Shown here piece by piece: positions 17,152-29,568 of a stretch of 64,000 nucleotides of DNA (position 1 is the stretch's first letter; each line of letters opens with the position of its first letter). Both the position numbers and the translations under genes were made by a program. This stretch comes from Rhodococcus sp. SMB37 (GTDB lineage Bacteria > Actinomycetota > Actinomycetes > Mycobacteriales > Mycobacteriaceae), in contig NZ_SLVY01000002.1 of assembly GCF_004345605.1 (NCBI RefSeq), positions 248,001-312,000 of the forward strand, in the 5' to 3' direction. The notes beneath the pieces are model-generated. The model saw only the letters and a program-made list of their open reading frames with translations. It did no database searches and had not been told where the DNA came from.

Positions 17152-17179
17152 CTGTGTTGAACGACCTGTGTTGAACGAC
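17152..17179. repeat. Tandem 14-bp repeat before second desaturase
   Basis: CTGTGTTGAACGAC occurs twice with no gap (17152-17165 and 17166-17179), in the 47-bp space between the reductase stop and the desaturase ribosome-binding site. It is probably a slippage duplication in the spacer. Confidence 0.7.
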
Positions 17180-17183
17180 GCGG

Positions 17184-18314
17184 TCAGGCGTCGAGCGTGC
17201 AGTCGCCTGCGGCCGCAGAGATGCAGGTCTGGACACGCTCGCCCTCTGCATGCTCCTTGCCCGACCGGAGGTCGACGATGTGCCCCTTCTCCAACGGCAC
17301 CACACAAGTCTGACAGATTCCCATGCGGCAGCCGAACGGCATGAGAGCACCGACACTCTCCCCCGCCTCGAGCAGGGTCGTTGCGCCGTCTATGGTGACC
17401 GTCTTACCGGACTTCGCGAAGGTCACCGTACCGCCGGATCCCGATGTATCGGCACGGGAGACTGCAAATCGTTCGAGATGGAGCTTCTCGTCGATACCCA
17501 CCCCCTTCCAGAACGCAGCGATATCGTCGAGCATCGCCTGTGGACCGCAAGCCCAGACGGTGCGGTCGCGCCAGTCCGGGCACACCTCGTCGAGACTCGA
17601 GAGCGCGAACTTACCCTGCGTGCGCGTGAACTGGAGGTGCGAGCGGAATCGATCGTGGGAGTCGTCGAACCCCTCCAGTTCGGAACGGAACATGACGCTG
17701 TCGGGGGTGGGCGCCGAGTGGATATGCACGACATCCGAGATTGCGGCTCCACGCTCGGTCGCGCGGCGGTCGAGTGTCCGGAGCATCGACATGATGGGTG
17801 TGATGCCACTGCCCGCCGTGAGGAAGAGAATCTTCTCAGGGGGCGGATCGGGAAGGACGAAGTCACCCTGCGGAGCCGCCAGCCGAACAACTGTCCCGGC
17901 CGGAACACCGCTGACCAGGTGACTGGAGAGGAAGCCCTCCGGCATCGCCTTCACGGCGATCGAGATGAGTTTGTCGTCGCGAACCGGCGTGGACGTCAGC
18001 GAATACGAACGCCAGTGCCAGCGCCCTTCGATGTGCAGACCGATACCGACGTACTGCCCCGGCTCGTACTCGAAGTCGAAACCCCACCCCGGACGGATGA
18101 CGATCGTGGCGGAGTCGGGCGTCTCCGAACGCACCTCGACGATTCGGCCGCGGAGCTCACGTGCCGACCAGAGCGGATTGACCAGATGAAGGTAGTCGTC
18201 GGGCAACAGCGGTGTGGTCACCCGTGCGACAGCGCCACGCACTACATTCGACAGGGATCGTTCCGAGGACACGACATGCGCCGCCGGCTTCTCGATCCAT
18301 TCCTTCAAACCCAT
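17184..18314 (-). CDS. Ferredoxin-NADP reductase-like desaturase reductase (Rv3230c-like)
   Basis: 376 residues passing electrons from NAD(P)H to the desaturase. FAD-binding domain with RSYSLTS near residue 105, NAD(P) domain with GSGITPIMS near residue 170, and a C-terminal plant-type [2Fe-2S] ferredoxin domain with C-x4-C-x2-C (CRMGICQTC, preceded by FG) and a final Cys in VQTCIS. This is the domain order of Rv3230c, the known DesA3 electron donor. ATG 18314; the operator pair 18338-18378 lies immediately upstream, and the second desaturase follows. Confidence 0.92.
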   Translation of the reverse strand: MGLKEWIEKPAAHVVSSERSLSNVVRGAVARVTTPLLPDDYLHLVNPLWSARELRGRIVEVRSETPDSATIVIRPGWGFDFEYEPGQYVGIGLHIEGRWHWRSYSLTSTPVRDDKLISIAVKAMPEGFLSSHLVSGVPAGTVVRLAAPQGDFVLPDPPPEKILFLTAGSGITPIMSMLRTLDRRATERGAAISDVVHIHSAPTPDSVMFRSELEGFDDSHDRFRSHLQFTRTQGKFALSSLDEVCPDWRDRTVWACGPQAMLDDIAAFWKGVGIDEKLHLERFAVSRADTSGSGGTVTFAKSGKTVTIDGATTLLEAGESVGALMPFGCRMGICQTCVVPLEKGHIVDLRSGKEHAEGERVQTCISAAAGDCTLDA

Positions 18315-18337
18315 CCGACACCTTCTCCTCGCCGATT

Positions 18338-18380
18338 CCTACGCCACCGTAGGTTAACAGAAGCTACGGTAGCGTAGGTT
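18338..18380. promoter_or_regulatory. Double operator CCTACG-N4-CGTAGG before reductase gene
   Basis: Site 1 (18338-18353) is a perfect palindrome CCTACG-CCAC-CGTAGG. Site 2 (18364-18377) is CTACG-GTAG-CGTAG. Their centres are 25 bp apart and both carry GTAGGTT on the right. They lie between the reductase gene and the convergent DUF6912-type gene end. A TetR-type repressor of fatty acid desaturation is the likely ligand. Confidence 0.7.
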
Positions 18381-18388
18381 GCGTGCGT

Positions 18389-18892
18389 TCAGAGAAGTTC
18401 GAGCAGGAACGGCAGCTCCTGAGCGGCATACCACGCAAGTTCGTGATCTTCGGCGTCGCCGAGCACGAATTCCGCTTCTTCGTCGCCGAGATCGGCCGCG
18501 TCGATCACCGCCACGGCACGCGCAACGTCACTCTCGGCCGCACCCAGGTCGACGTGGACCGACGCGAGGGCCGACATCGGGACGGCCGCGTCGAGCCTGA
18601 CCACCGCGTCGTCGAGATCGGGGCGAGGTTTCGCACTGTCGACGTCGGCCGCGATCACGACCCGCCGAGGTCCGAGCGTCCCGTCGTCGTCCTCTGCGGC
18701 GAGCAATCGCAGCGATGCTCTGGCGGCCTCCCCCATTGCGACCTCGGCCAGCTCATCGTCGTCACCGGCCGTGTACGCCTCCCGCAGGGCAGCGGTGACC
18801 GCGAAGGCCGTCCCGCTCACCGCATCGATCTCGCCGTCGGCCACGAACCGCTGCAACATCGCGAGCGTCGCCGGTACATAGACGCGCGTCAC
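18389..18892 (-). CDS. Conserved hypothetical protein (Rv3231c-like)
   Basis: A 167-residue acidic cytosolic protein starting (GTG) MTRVYVPATLAML. It matches the actinobacterial family represented by Rv3231c by start motif, length and position; no catalytic motif is recognisable. Asp/Glu make up much of the C-terminal half (DLGDEEAEFVLGDAEDHE). It follows the WS/DGAT gene with a 3-bp gap, so both belong to one transcript. The function is unknown. Confidence 0.75.
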   Translation of the reverse strand: MTRVYVPATLAMLQRFVADGEIDAVSGTAFAVTAALREAYTAGDDDELAEVAMGEAARASLRLLAAEDDDGTLGPRRVVIAADVDSAKPRPDLDDAVVRLDAAVPMSALASVHVDLGAAESDVARAVAVIDAADLGDEEAEFVLGDAEDHELAWYAAQELPFLLELL

Positions 18893-18895
18893 TTC

Positions 18896-20308
18896 TCACC
18901 TACTGGCATCCAACAACTCCTCGAGCGATTCGTGCAGCAATGATGCGAGGACATCCACGTCGGGCATGGCATCGCGGTCTGCATTCAAACCGTAGTAGAT
19001 GTTGCCGTCGTACGACGTGAGGGCAATGCTGAGCGCCTGTGTCTTGAGCAACGGCGACACTGGGTACATCTCGAGGACGCGCGCCCCTGCGAGGTACAGC
19101 GCATGCTGCGGCCCCGGGGCGTTGGTGATCATGAGATTGAACATCCGCTGCGAGAATCCGGTCGCGACCCGCGCCCCCACCGCGTGCATCGTGGCGGGCG
19201 CGAAGCCGGACAACCGGATCATCGTCTGCGCGGCGATCCGTCGCCGCTGGCGCGAGTACGCCTCACCGGCATGCGAGATGTGAGACAGACGCACCACCGC
19301 GTTCGGCTCACCCACCGGCAGATCCACCAGGAACGATGACACCTCGCCCTGAGGGTGGACCCGGATGGTGTCGCCGTCACCGACCGGCCCCTCCGGTTCC
19401 TGTGTGTACACCGACATCGGCACCATCGCGCGTACCGTCGTCGCCTCGGTGAGTGGCTCACCACGCGACAACAACCAGTAGCGCAACGCACCCGCGATGA
19501 CGGCAAGGACCACGTCGTTGATCGTGCATCCGTAGCGCGCATGAATCTCTCGATAGGGCCCGAGGTCGGACTGCACGACCGTGAACCGTCGACTGCGTGA
19601 GATCGACGCGTTCAACGGCGATTCCGGGGCGGACTGCGCAGCAGTCCTCGCAAGCCTGCCCACCACGTCGACCGTCTCCGCGACCGTCGACGCGAGATCA
19701 CCGAGCGCCGTGCGCACAGCTGCCACGCCCTCGCCAGGCCGTGCCACCGCGCCCGCGAGCGCTCCCACCAGCAGCGCGGTGTCCGACGGCTCCTGCTCGG
19801 GCATCCAGAGTTCCTCGGGGACCTCGCGCGGCTCGGGAGTGCGGTCGAAGAGCACCTGCCCGATCTCGAGCGACTCCTCGCCGTCGACGAGAGCGGAGTG
19901 GGACTTGGTGAACAACGCGGCCCGGCCGTCGGCGAGGCCTTCTACGAGATACATCTCCCACAATGGGCGCGTGCGATCGAGCGGACGGGAGATCAGACGC
20001 GCGATCAGATCGAACAGCTGCTCGTCCGATCCCGGCCGGGGCAGCGCCGAGCGTCGCACGTGATAGGTGATGTCGAAGTCCCGATCGTCGACCCAGACCG
20101 GACGTGCCATGCCGAAGGCCACTTCGCGGACCTTCTGCCTGTACCTCGCGACTTCCGGGAGACGCTTCTCGACGAGGCGGACGACGTTCTCGTAGTCGAG
20201 TCCGCCTTCCTGTGGTTCGAGGATGGCCAACGATCCGATGTGCATCGGAGTGTTGCTCGTCTCCAGGTAATAGAACGATGCGTCCTGCGCCGTCATGCGG
20301 CTCGTCAT
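18896..20308 (-). CDS. WS/DGAT acyltransferase-like protein (Tgs3-like)
   Basis: 470 residues of the wax ester synthase/diacylglycerol acyltransferase family, which forms storage triacylglycerol or wax esters from acyl-CoA. The start MTAQDASFYYLE, the PLWEMYLVEGL block before the active site, NDVVLAVIAGALR and the NVPGP-equivalent ITNAPGP are family signatures. The usual catalytic HHxxxDG reads HSALVDG (KSHSALVDGEES), so the second His is replaced by Ser. M. tuberculosis Tgs3 is likewise irregular there, so reduced or altered activity is plausible. It overlaps the HAD gene upstream by four bases. Confidence 0.85.
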   Translation of the reverse strand: MTSRMTAQDASFYYLETSNTPMHIGSLAILEPQEGGLDYENVVRLVEKRLPEVARYRQKVREVAFGMARPVWVDDRDFDITYHVRRSALPRPGSDEQLFDLIARLISRPLDRTRPLWEMYLVEGLADGRAALFTKSHSALVDGEESLEIGQVLFDRTPEPREVPEELWMPEQEPSDTALLVGALAGAVARPGEGVAAVRTALGDLASTVAETVDVVGRLARTAAQSAPESPLNASISRSRRFTVVQSDLGPYREIHARYGCTINDVVLAVIAGALRYWLLSRGEPLTEATTVRAMVPMSVYTQEPEGPVGDGDTIRVHPQGEVSSFLVDLPVGEPNAVVRLSHISHAGEAYSRQRRRIAAQTMIRLSGFAPATMHAVGARVATGFSQRMFNLMITNAPGPQHALYLAGARVLEMYPVSPLLKTQALSIALTSYDGNIYYGLNADRDAMPDVDVLASLLHESLEELLDASR

Positions 20309-20790
20309 AGCGAAGCGCCCCCCTCGATCCCGTCGGCATCTTCCGATGCCTCACCGATATTGAAGAGTACGGCCAACTCCTGCCTCATTGCGCACGGAAC
20401 GTCGTGGTGGACACCGACCATTCCCACCGCGGCGGCTCCGCGTACGTTCACGACGAGATCGTCGACGAACACGCATTGCGACGGTTCCAGGGCCAACCGT
20501 TGTGCAACCAGCAGATAGCTGCTGGGGTCGGGCTTCGCCACACCGATGTCTCCGGACAGGACGACCTCGTCGACGATCCGACCCGAACCGAGACGACGCA
20601 GTGCACGAGCACCCGGCCCGGAGCCACCGGGATCGTTGCTCAGGATCGCCGTGCGCACGCCGCGACCACGCACCTCGGCGACCATCGCCCACAGCTCGTC
20701 CGCCTCCGAGCCCGGGCCGGTGAGAACGCCACCGAAATCCAAGATCAATCCGCGTAGCACCGTTCCGCTCCTCGATCCTGACCGTGTCAT
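20305..20790 (-). CDS. HAD-superfamily hydrolase, small
   Basis: About 161 residues of haloacid dehalogenase-like fold. Motif I is DFGGVL, with Gly in place of the second Asp as in the YihX/dehalogenase-like subgroup; motif II is LSND; the motif III lysine is in KPDPSSY; motif IV is FVDDLVVN. The cap is short. The substrate is unknown, probably a small phosphometabolite. The start ATG 20790 has AGAGAG upstream; ATG 20817 is possible. It is first in a unit with the Tgs3-like gene (ATGA overlap) and is divergent from the Rv3235-like gene. Confidence 0.75.
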   Translation of the reverse strand: MTRSGSRSGTVLRGLILDFGGVLTGPGSEADELWAMVAEVRGRGVRTAILSNDPGGSGPGARALRRLGSGRIVDEVVLSGDIGVAKPDPSSYLLVAQRLALEPSQCVFVDDLVVNVRGAAAVGMVGVHHDVPCAMRQELAVLFNIGEASEDADGIEGGASL

Positions 20791-20904
20791 CGGGCTCTCT
20801 GCGCGACAATATGTCACGATGTGCCTGGTTCCGTCCTCTCCCAGAGCCCACCACCGACCGGCATTCGCCGGCCGGCGCCAGTCGATGTTCCGGGAGGCAT
20901 GCGT

Positions 20905-21429
20905 ATGTCACGTCCACAGTCGGGCCGCTTCATCCGACCCGTTCCACATTTCGAACCTCCGGTTCAGGAATCCTGCACCGCGCACCGCCCGCATGTCCTA
21001 CGACGGACCACACCACACTCCGGCAGGTCGGGACGACCCCGTGTCGCTGCCGATCGGCTTCGACCGCCCTACGTCGTCGAGATGGCACCGAGCCGGAACG
21101 TCGATACGAGCGCGCACCGGTTCGCCGAGCTCGCCGTGAGGCTCGTCCTCGAAGTCGTGGACGGCCGCCGACCGGACGCCCAACTTACGACAGTCCTCAC
21201 ACCGGCTCTGGTCACGACATTCAGTGCAGCCCGTCGTGCTCGAACCGAAGCGGACTCGGCCGTCGTACTTCGCACACGCCTGCAGACGGTCGATGCCCGC
21301 ACGGCAGAACTGTTCGGGTCCTACGCGCGCGGGCACCGTGTGTTCGCGATGGCCGGACGGGTCGTGCGCACGCCGACGCGCGGACATACCCGTCACGGAT
21401 GGGCCATCACGACCCTCTGGCTCGGCTGA
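20905..21429 (+). CDS. Rv3235-family protein
   Basis: A 174-residue protein with a Pro/Arg-rich N-terminus and a compact C-terminal domain (AHRFAELAVRLVLEVVDGRRP to GHTRHGWAITTLWLG) characteristic of the actinobacterial Rv3235 family. I chose ATG 20905 (MSRPQSGRFIRPVP) because GGGAGG lies seven bases upstream; ATG 20899 is an alternative and the earlier frame is unsupported. It converges on secA with a 21-bp gap. The molecular role is not known. Confidence 0.75.
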   Translation: MSRPQSGRFIRPVPHFEPPVQESCTAHRPHVLRRTTPHSGRSGRPRVAADRLRPPYVVEMAPSRNVDTSAHRFAELAVRLVLEVVDGRRPDAQLTTVLTPALVTTFSAARRARTEADSAVVLRTRLQTVDARTAELFGSYARGHRVFAMAGRVVRTPTRGHTRHGWAITTLWLG

Positions 21430-21450
21430 AAGCGGTCGGCCGGGAAATCA

Positions 21451-24291
<2,841 letters not shown>

Positions 24292-24333
24292 TGGTGTGTT
24301 CGTCCTCAATCTCGGGTACCTGCACGGACAAGA

Positions 24334-24368
24334 AATCCGGCCGAGGCCTTTCGGACCCCGGCCGGATT
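24334..24368 (-). terminator. Terminator of hpf, upstream of secA
   Basis: 9-bp arms AATCCGGCC and GGCCGGATT; on the - strand the hairpin is followed by TTTCTTG. It stands between the hpf stop and the secA start, isolating secA expression. Confidence 0.7.
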
Positions 24369-24433
24369 CCATGGTAGGCGTTCTCTCGAACCGACGGCGA
24401 TGGCCACTACCTCATCGCCGTCTCACACGGATG

Positions 24434-25102
24434 TCATCCGAGTCTGAGCAACCCGTAGTCGAACGCATGACGGCGATACACCACCGATGGCTTGTCGGTC
24501 TCTTTGTCGTGGAAAAGGTAGAAGTCGTGGCCCACGAGTTCCATCTCGTAGAGTGCATCGTCGACCGTCATCGGCTCCGCTGTGTGTTCCTTCGTCCGAA
24601 CGATCCGACCGGGGCCCTGGGGCTCCTGCTCGTATCCGTCGAGGTTGAGATCCGGCGAGATCGCGAGCGAGTCGTCCTGCGCGAGTTCTGCCGTTGCTTC
24701 TGCAACCGACACCGGGGTCTTGTCTCCGTAGGACACCTTGCGGCGGTCCTTCGTACGACGCAGTCGAGATTCGAGCTTGGCCGTCACCGACTCGAACGCA
24801 GCGTAGAAACTGTCGGCCTTGGCCTCAGCGCGTACAACGGGCCCTTTACCCCGAGCCGTGATCTCGACCCTCTGACAACTCTTCATCTGGCGACGATTGC
24901 GTTCGTGCTGTAGTTCGACGTCGAACAGGAAGATCGTCGGGTCGAACCGTTCGAGCCGAGCTAGCTTCTCCGACACGTAGATCCGGAAATGATCCGGGAC
25001 CTCGACGTTGCGGCCTTTCACCACGACGTCGGCGTTCACGGTCTGCGGAGCGGAGTCGCCTGTATCGGCGACCGCGACGGTGGAATTCGAAGGGGTCGTC
25101 AC
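24434..25102 (-). CDS. hpf: Ribosome hibernation promoting factor, long form
   Basis: 222 residues. The N-terminal S30AE domain (VVVKGRNVEVPDHFRIYV to AAFESVTAKLESRLRRTKDRR) binds the 30S decoding and mRNA region. The C-terminal domain (ELVGHDFYLFHDKETDKPSVVYRR) dimerises to form 100S or stabilises idle 70S ribosomes. It matches Rv3241c, with the order comF-hpf-secA. The start is GTG 25102, and about 215 bp separate it from comF, enough for its own stress promoter, though I cannot assign one. Confidence 0.93.
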   Translation of the reverse strand: MTTPSNSTVAVADTGDSAPQTVNADVVVKGRNVEVPDHFRIYVSEKLARLERFDPTIFLFDVELQHERNRRQMKSCQRVEITARGKGPVVRAEAKADSFYAAFESVTAKLESRLRRTKDRRKVSYGDKTPVSVAEATAELAQDDSLAISPDLNLDGYEQEPQGPGRIVRTKEHTAEPMTVDDALYEMELVGHDFYLFHDKETDKPSVVYRRHAFDYGLLRLG

Positions 25103-25317
25103 TCGTACCTCCCGAGTACGGCCGGCGCAGCACGCGCACCGGCAGGATCGATGAGCGCCTGGGCGCTCTGCCCGAAACGGGGAAGATCGAGTATTTCTAC
25201 CCGTCTACCTTGTTGTTTCCGGGTCTGAGGCCGACGGTAGTACGTAACCGGAAGGTCCGCCACTGTTCCGATCGAATTCACTTCTCAGGCGTGTCGTCGC
25301 CTATCACACAGACGGCG

Positions 25318-25968
25318 TCAGGCACGTGCGATCACCAGAATTCCGGACGTCCGAAACCCCGCTTTTCGGAGCACTCGGACAGCCTCCCTCGTGGTCGCTC
25401 CAGTGGTGACGATGTCGTCGATCACGAGCAATGGAAGGCTCCGCGGTAAGGAATCGGCACGTATGGAGATCCTTCCGGCGAGATTGTCCTGCCGCTGAGA
25501 CGCAGACAGCCCGACCGAGTCGCGCACCCTCGCGCCCGTGACCAGCATCGGATGCACGTGAAGCGACGGGTCGTGCGAGGCCGCGCATCGGGCCATCCGC
25601 GTGACCGGGTCTCCCCCGCGCGCACGCGCCGCCCGGGCGCGGGTCGGGGCAGGCACCACGATCAGCGGCCCGGCGGGGAGCTCACCCCACCGTCGCAAGC
25701 GAGCGACGGCGACCGCCACCGCCAAGCCGAGCGGTGGCGCGAGGTCGCGGCGGCCACGCTCCTTGGCCGCGACGACAGCGTTGCGCCGCGCGCCGGAGTA
25801 CGCCCCGAGCGCCCACACCGGCACCCCCGGGTCGACACGCACGTGCACCTGCGCCGGTGGATCATTCAGAGCGCGGGCACACTCACGGCACCACGGCGTG
25901 CCGGGCACACCGCAGCCGCCACAGCGGACAGGGAGCACGAGATCGAGCAATGCCGCCAGCACTCGCAC
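25318..25968 (-). CDS. comF: ComF family phosphoribosyltransferase-like protein
   Basis: 216 residues: an N-terminal zinc ribbon (CGGCGVPGTPWCREC) and a PRTase domain with the PRPP-binding loop VIDDIVTTGATTREA near the C-terminus. Family members assist DNA uptake in competent bacteria, but in actinobacteria the role is unproven. It follows lpqB with a 24-bp gap. The GTG start gives MRVLAALLDLVLPVRCGG. Confidence 0.85.
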   Translation of the reverse strand: MRVLAALLDLVLPVRCGGCGVPGTPWCRECARALNDPPAQVHVRVDPGVPVWALGAYSGARRNAVVAAKERGRRDLAPPLGLAVAVAVARLRRWGELPAGPLIVVPAPTRARAARARGGDPVTRMARCAASHDPSLHVHPMLVTGARVRDSVGLSASQRQDNLAGRISIRADSLPRSLPLLVIDDIVTTGATTREAVRVLRKAGFRTSGILVIARA

Positions 25969-25992
25969 AGTGTGCCGACCCGATACGACAGG

Positions 25993-27777
25993 TCAGCCCG
26001 GCAACACCGGCACCGCGGTCAACCCGGCCAGGCCGGGTACCTCTCGCCAGTAGCGGTCACCCGCGGGATCGCTGTTGTTGAGTTGGAACACCGCTCTCGT
26101 GTCGGCCACGTACTCGGTGGTCGTCGAAGCCTCGACCGCCACGACCGGTGGCGTGAGGTTCCGGCTCGGAAGCGCGTCCATTCGCGATCCGTCGATCGCG
26201 ATCTGCACAACGGGGATATCGGAGGCAGAGCGGGAGACCACGACGGTGTCGGACGTGCTCCAGTCCAGCGACAGGGCGGGTCCGCCCAGCTCGAAGGCGA
26301 TCTCGCGTGGACTCGTCAGCGAGAACTCTCCGTTCGGGGTCTGCACCACGGTTGCGATGTAGACACGTCCGTCGATGATCATCGCCGCGCGCACGCCGTC
26401 GCGCGACAGCCGCAACTCGCTGATGCGGCCGCCGAGAGCGCGGATCGCTCCGGCTTCGACCCCCACTACCGTGACGCGACCACTCCCGGGTTCTCTGACC
26501 GCCCTCACGACAGCTGTGCCGTTGACGACCGCCCAAACCGAATTGCTGTCGGGAGCCCATGACGGCCGGGTGATCGATTCTCCTTCGACAGCCGGCTCGG
26601 GCGATCCGTCGTTGTAGGCACCGACCACGAGTTCTGCAGCGGGTTCCGGTTCCGGTCGGCCGGTATCCGCGACTGCTGCAAGCAGTGCGCCGTCCCGCGA
26701 CATCCCGACCGAACGAAGGTTGTCGACGGATCCGAAGAAGCCCTGAACCGGGGTCACGCCGGTTTCCGCGACATTGACCAGACCGCCGCCGAGCACAGCG
26801 TGTAATCCGATCGGAGTTCCCGAAGTCGCGAGGGGATTCATCGACGCGACGTCCGCGGTGGTCCACCCGTTCGGGTACCGCTCGTCGAGCGGCCGGCCGT
26901 CGGCGAGAAGGACGTAGGGTCCCGCGATCTCGGCGTTGGCCAAGGTCCAGATCACCTGGGCCGCCAGGAGTTCCCGGGCCGGTTCCGTCAGCGACGTGAG
27001 TCCGCCGAAATCCACCCTGATACCGCCCAGCCCCACGCCGACCTGACCGGTCCGACCGTCCGCCTTGGTGATCGCCCCGAGGATCGTCGCATCGGCCAGC
27101 TCGTTGTGGACCGCGGGTGCGAGCGAGGGTTTGGGACCTTCGATGAGAAGCCCGATCAGTTGCGCCGCCGCCTGCTCGGGTGTTCCGGAGATCCACCTGG
27201 GATCGGGAACGACCGTGCTGCCGTCGGGGGTGACGAAATACAGCGAGCGACGCTGATAGCTGTTGAGGAATCTGGGCTTGTCCATGATCACGCCCGGCGG
27301 CAGCTCGTCGATCCGCCATTCGCCGTCGTCACGGACAAGCGTGAACTTCGCTTCGAGTTCACCGTTGTCGGCGCGGTAGAGGCCGCCTTCCTCGAGATGC
27401 CCGACGATGTTCGCACGCACGACGTACTTCGCGGTGTTGTCGTCGCGCTCCTCGGCCAGCACATCGACCTTGTCGACGATCGTGGCACTGGCCGCATCGT
27501 CCCACCGACCCGACATCCCCGACGTGAGGAACTGACGGGCTGCGACGTGCCGGTTGGCGGGGTCGGTATTCGCCTGGAGGAAGTCCCGCAAGAGCAGGTC
27601 GGGTTCGCGTCCCGGTTCGGGTGCCGAGACCTCCGTCGTCGCGGGTCCCCGGTCGATTGTCCCGATGGCCTGGGGCGACGAGGAATCGGGAAGGCTCGCA
27701 CACCCGGACACCATCAACGCGAGCACCGACAGCAGGACGATCACGGGGCCGAGGACACGTGAGCGCGTGTGGCTCAT
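25993..27777 (-). CDS. lpqB: Lipoprotein LpqB, MtrAB accessory
   Basis: 594 residues with a lipoprotein signal peptide and lipobox LMVSGC at about residue 26. A GerMN domain occupies the N-terminal half and a beta-propeller-like region the C-terminal half. LpqB is known to bind the MtrB sensor domain and modulate MtrA signalling. Its ATG overlaps the mtrB TGA in an ATGA arrangement, so it is translated together with mtrB. Length and domain order are normal. Confidence 0.95.
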   Translation of the reverse strand: MSHTRSRVLGPVIVLLSVLALMVSGCASLPDSSSPQAIGTIDRGPATTEVSAPEPGREPDLLLRDFLQANTDPANRHVAARQFLTSGMSGRWDDAASATIVDKVDVLAEERDDNTAKYVVRANIVGHLEEGGLYRADNGELEAKFTLVRDDGEWRIDELPPGVIMDKPRFLNSYQRRSLYFVTPDGSTVVPDPRWISGTPEQAAAQLIGLLIEGPKPSLAPAVHNELADATILGAITKADGRTGQVGVGLGGIRVDFGGLTSLTEPARELLAAQVIWTLANAEIAGPYVLLADGRPLDERYPNGWTTADVASMNPLATSGTPIGLHAVLGGGLVNVAETGVTPVQGFFGSVDNLRSVGMSRDGALLAAVADTGRPEPEPAAELVVGAYNDGSPEPAVEGESITRPSWAPDSNSVWAVVNGTAVVRAVREPGSGRVTVVGVEAGAIRALGGRISELRLSRDGVRAAMIIDGRVYIATVVQTPNGEFSLTSPREIAFELGGPALSLDWSTSDTVVVSRSASDIPVVQIAIDGSRMDALPSRNLTPPVVAVEASTTTEYVADTRAVFQLNNSDPAGDRYWREVPGLAGLTAVPVLPG

Positions 27778-29568
27778 GTCGCGGCTCCTTCCGATGGTGC
27801 AGGCTCGTTCGTCCCCGCACTGTCGTTCGATCCAGCACTGACGTTCGTTCCGGCACTGGCGTTCGTTCCGGTGTGTCCGGGGACTGCCGGGTTCTCGACG
27901 ACCCCGTCCTTCTCGGCTTCCGGTACCATCGGCGGCGGTTTTCCCTGGACCGCGTGAGCCGCGGTGGGCACGAGCGGAAGCGGGCTACGACCCGCCTTGC
28001 GTCCCCGTACGCGCGGCAGCGTCAACCGGAAGCTTGCGCCCCGACCTGGTTCGCCCCAGGCCTCCAGTTTGCCGTTGTGCAGATTCGCGTCCTCGACGCT
28101 GATCGCCAGACCCAGACCGGTGCCACCCGAACGTCGCACCCGCGACGGGTCGGAGCGCCAGAACCGGTTGAAGACGAGCTTCTCCTCACCTGGGCGCAAT
28201 CCGACGCCCTGGTCGCGCACGACGAACGCGGCAGCGTTGTCGTCGGTGCGCAACCGCAGCAGGATCGGTTTACCCTCGCCGTGGTCGATGGCGTTGGCGA
28301 GCAGATTGCGCAGAATCCGCTCGACACGGCGCGGATCGACGTCCGCGTTGACGGGTTCGTCCGGCAGATCCACGATCAACTCGGTGGCCATCTCGCGCGC
28401 GAGATGGCGGACTGTCCCGATCGCCGCCCGCGCGCACATGCGCAGGTCGAGTTGCTCGGAAGCGAGTTCGGCGACCCCGGCGTCGTGGCGGCTGATCTCC
28501 AGGAGGTCGTTCAGCAGCGACTCGAACCTGTCGAGTTCGGCGACCAACAGTTCGGATGCACGTCTGAGTGAAGGATCCAGTTCGTCGCTGCCATCGTGAA
28601 TGAGATCGGCAGCCATCCGGACCGTGGTCAGCGGAGTTCGGAGCTCGTGGCTGACGTCGGAGGTGAACCGCTTCTGCAGATTGCCGTATTCCTCGAGTTG
28701 GGTGATCTGTCGCGACAGGCTCTCCGCCATCTCGTTGAACGACATCGCCAAGCGCGCGATGTCGTCCTCGCCACGCACCGGCATGCGTTCCTTGAGCCGG
28801 CCGTCCGCGAAACGCACCGCGATCCGCGACGCCGAGCGAATGGGAAGAACGACCTGTCGGGCGACGATCATGGAGATCGCCGCCAGCAACACCAGGAGTA
28901 CACCGGCACCGACGAGCAGGGTTCCGCGGACGAGTGCGAGAGTGCGTTCCTCGCCTCCGAGGGGAAACACCAGATACAGCTCGAGGGTCGAGATGTCGGA
29001 CTCGGTCGGGCTGCCCACGATCAGAGCCGGTCCGGAATACCCGTCCGGGTCGTCGACCGTCGCGAACTGGTACGCGATCTGATCGTTCTGGACGAACGCG
29101 CGCAGGTTCTGCGGGATCTGCTCCGCCGCACCGCTCGACGTCGGTGCCCGCGGACCGTCACCGGGGACGATGAGCACCGGGTCGAAGGTTCCGGCGACAC
29201 CGGTGTCCTGCCCCGCCTCGCTCCCCCTGTTGGTCAGGCTTGCGGCAGCACCGTCGAGCCGGACGGTCAGGGAACCGGAGTCGTCTGCTCCCGCAAGCTG
29301 GGCTTCGACCAGCGCGCGGGAGCGTTCCATCTCCTCGGTGGCCGCATCGATCTTGACTTCGAGGAGACGGTCGGTGATCTGGCTTGTGAGGACCACACCC
29401 AGCACGAGCATCACGATCAGAGACAGAGAATAGGGTCGATGCAACGACCCTCAGCTGAAGTGATCGACGCCAGGTGTGCGCGAGCCCACTGCTCAGCGTG
29501 CGTGACCACCTCAGCAGCGGCAGAGTTCTTCGTGTGATCCTCCGCCGCAGACGGTAACCACGGATCAC
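27774..29568 (-). CDS. mtrB: Sensor histidine kinase MtrB, frameshifted near the N-terminus
   Basis: Membrane sensor kinase for MtrA controlling cell division and wall homeostasis. The start overlaps mtrA as GTGA (GTG 29568) and encodes the expected basic N-terminus ending [14 protein letters not shown]. Then the frame breaks: the rest ([20 protein letters not shown] onward) is in another frame, consistent with one extra base in the TT at 29429-29430. Downstream everything is intact: two membrane spans, HAMP, HisKA box [14 protein letters not shown]-box [10 protein letters not shown] and G-boxes DQGVGL and GGTGLGLAI, then a repetitive NxSAGT tail. A TTG at 29444 could start a shortened product of 556 residues that keeps the first membrane helix. 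Confidence 0.85.

Noticed and set aside
29425..29445. Programmed +1 ribosomal frameshift in mtrB
   Set aside because: No slippery sequence with a following stop or stimulating structure of the known type; MtrB is not known to use frameshifting. An extra base is the simpler reading.
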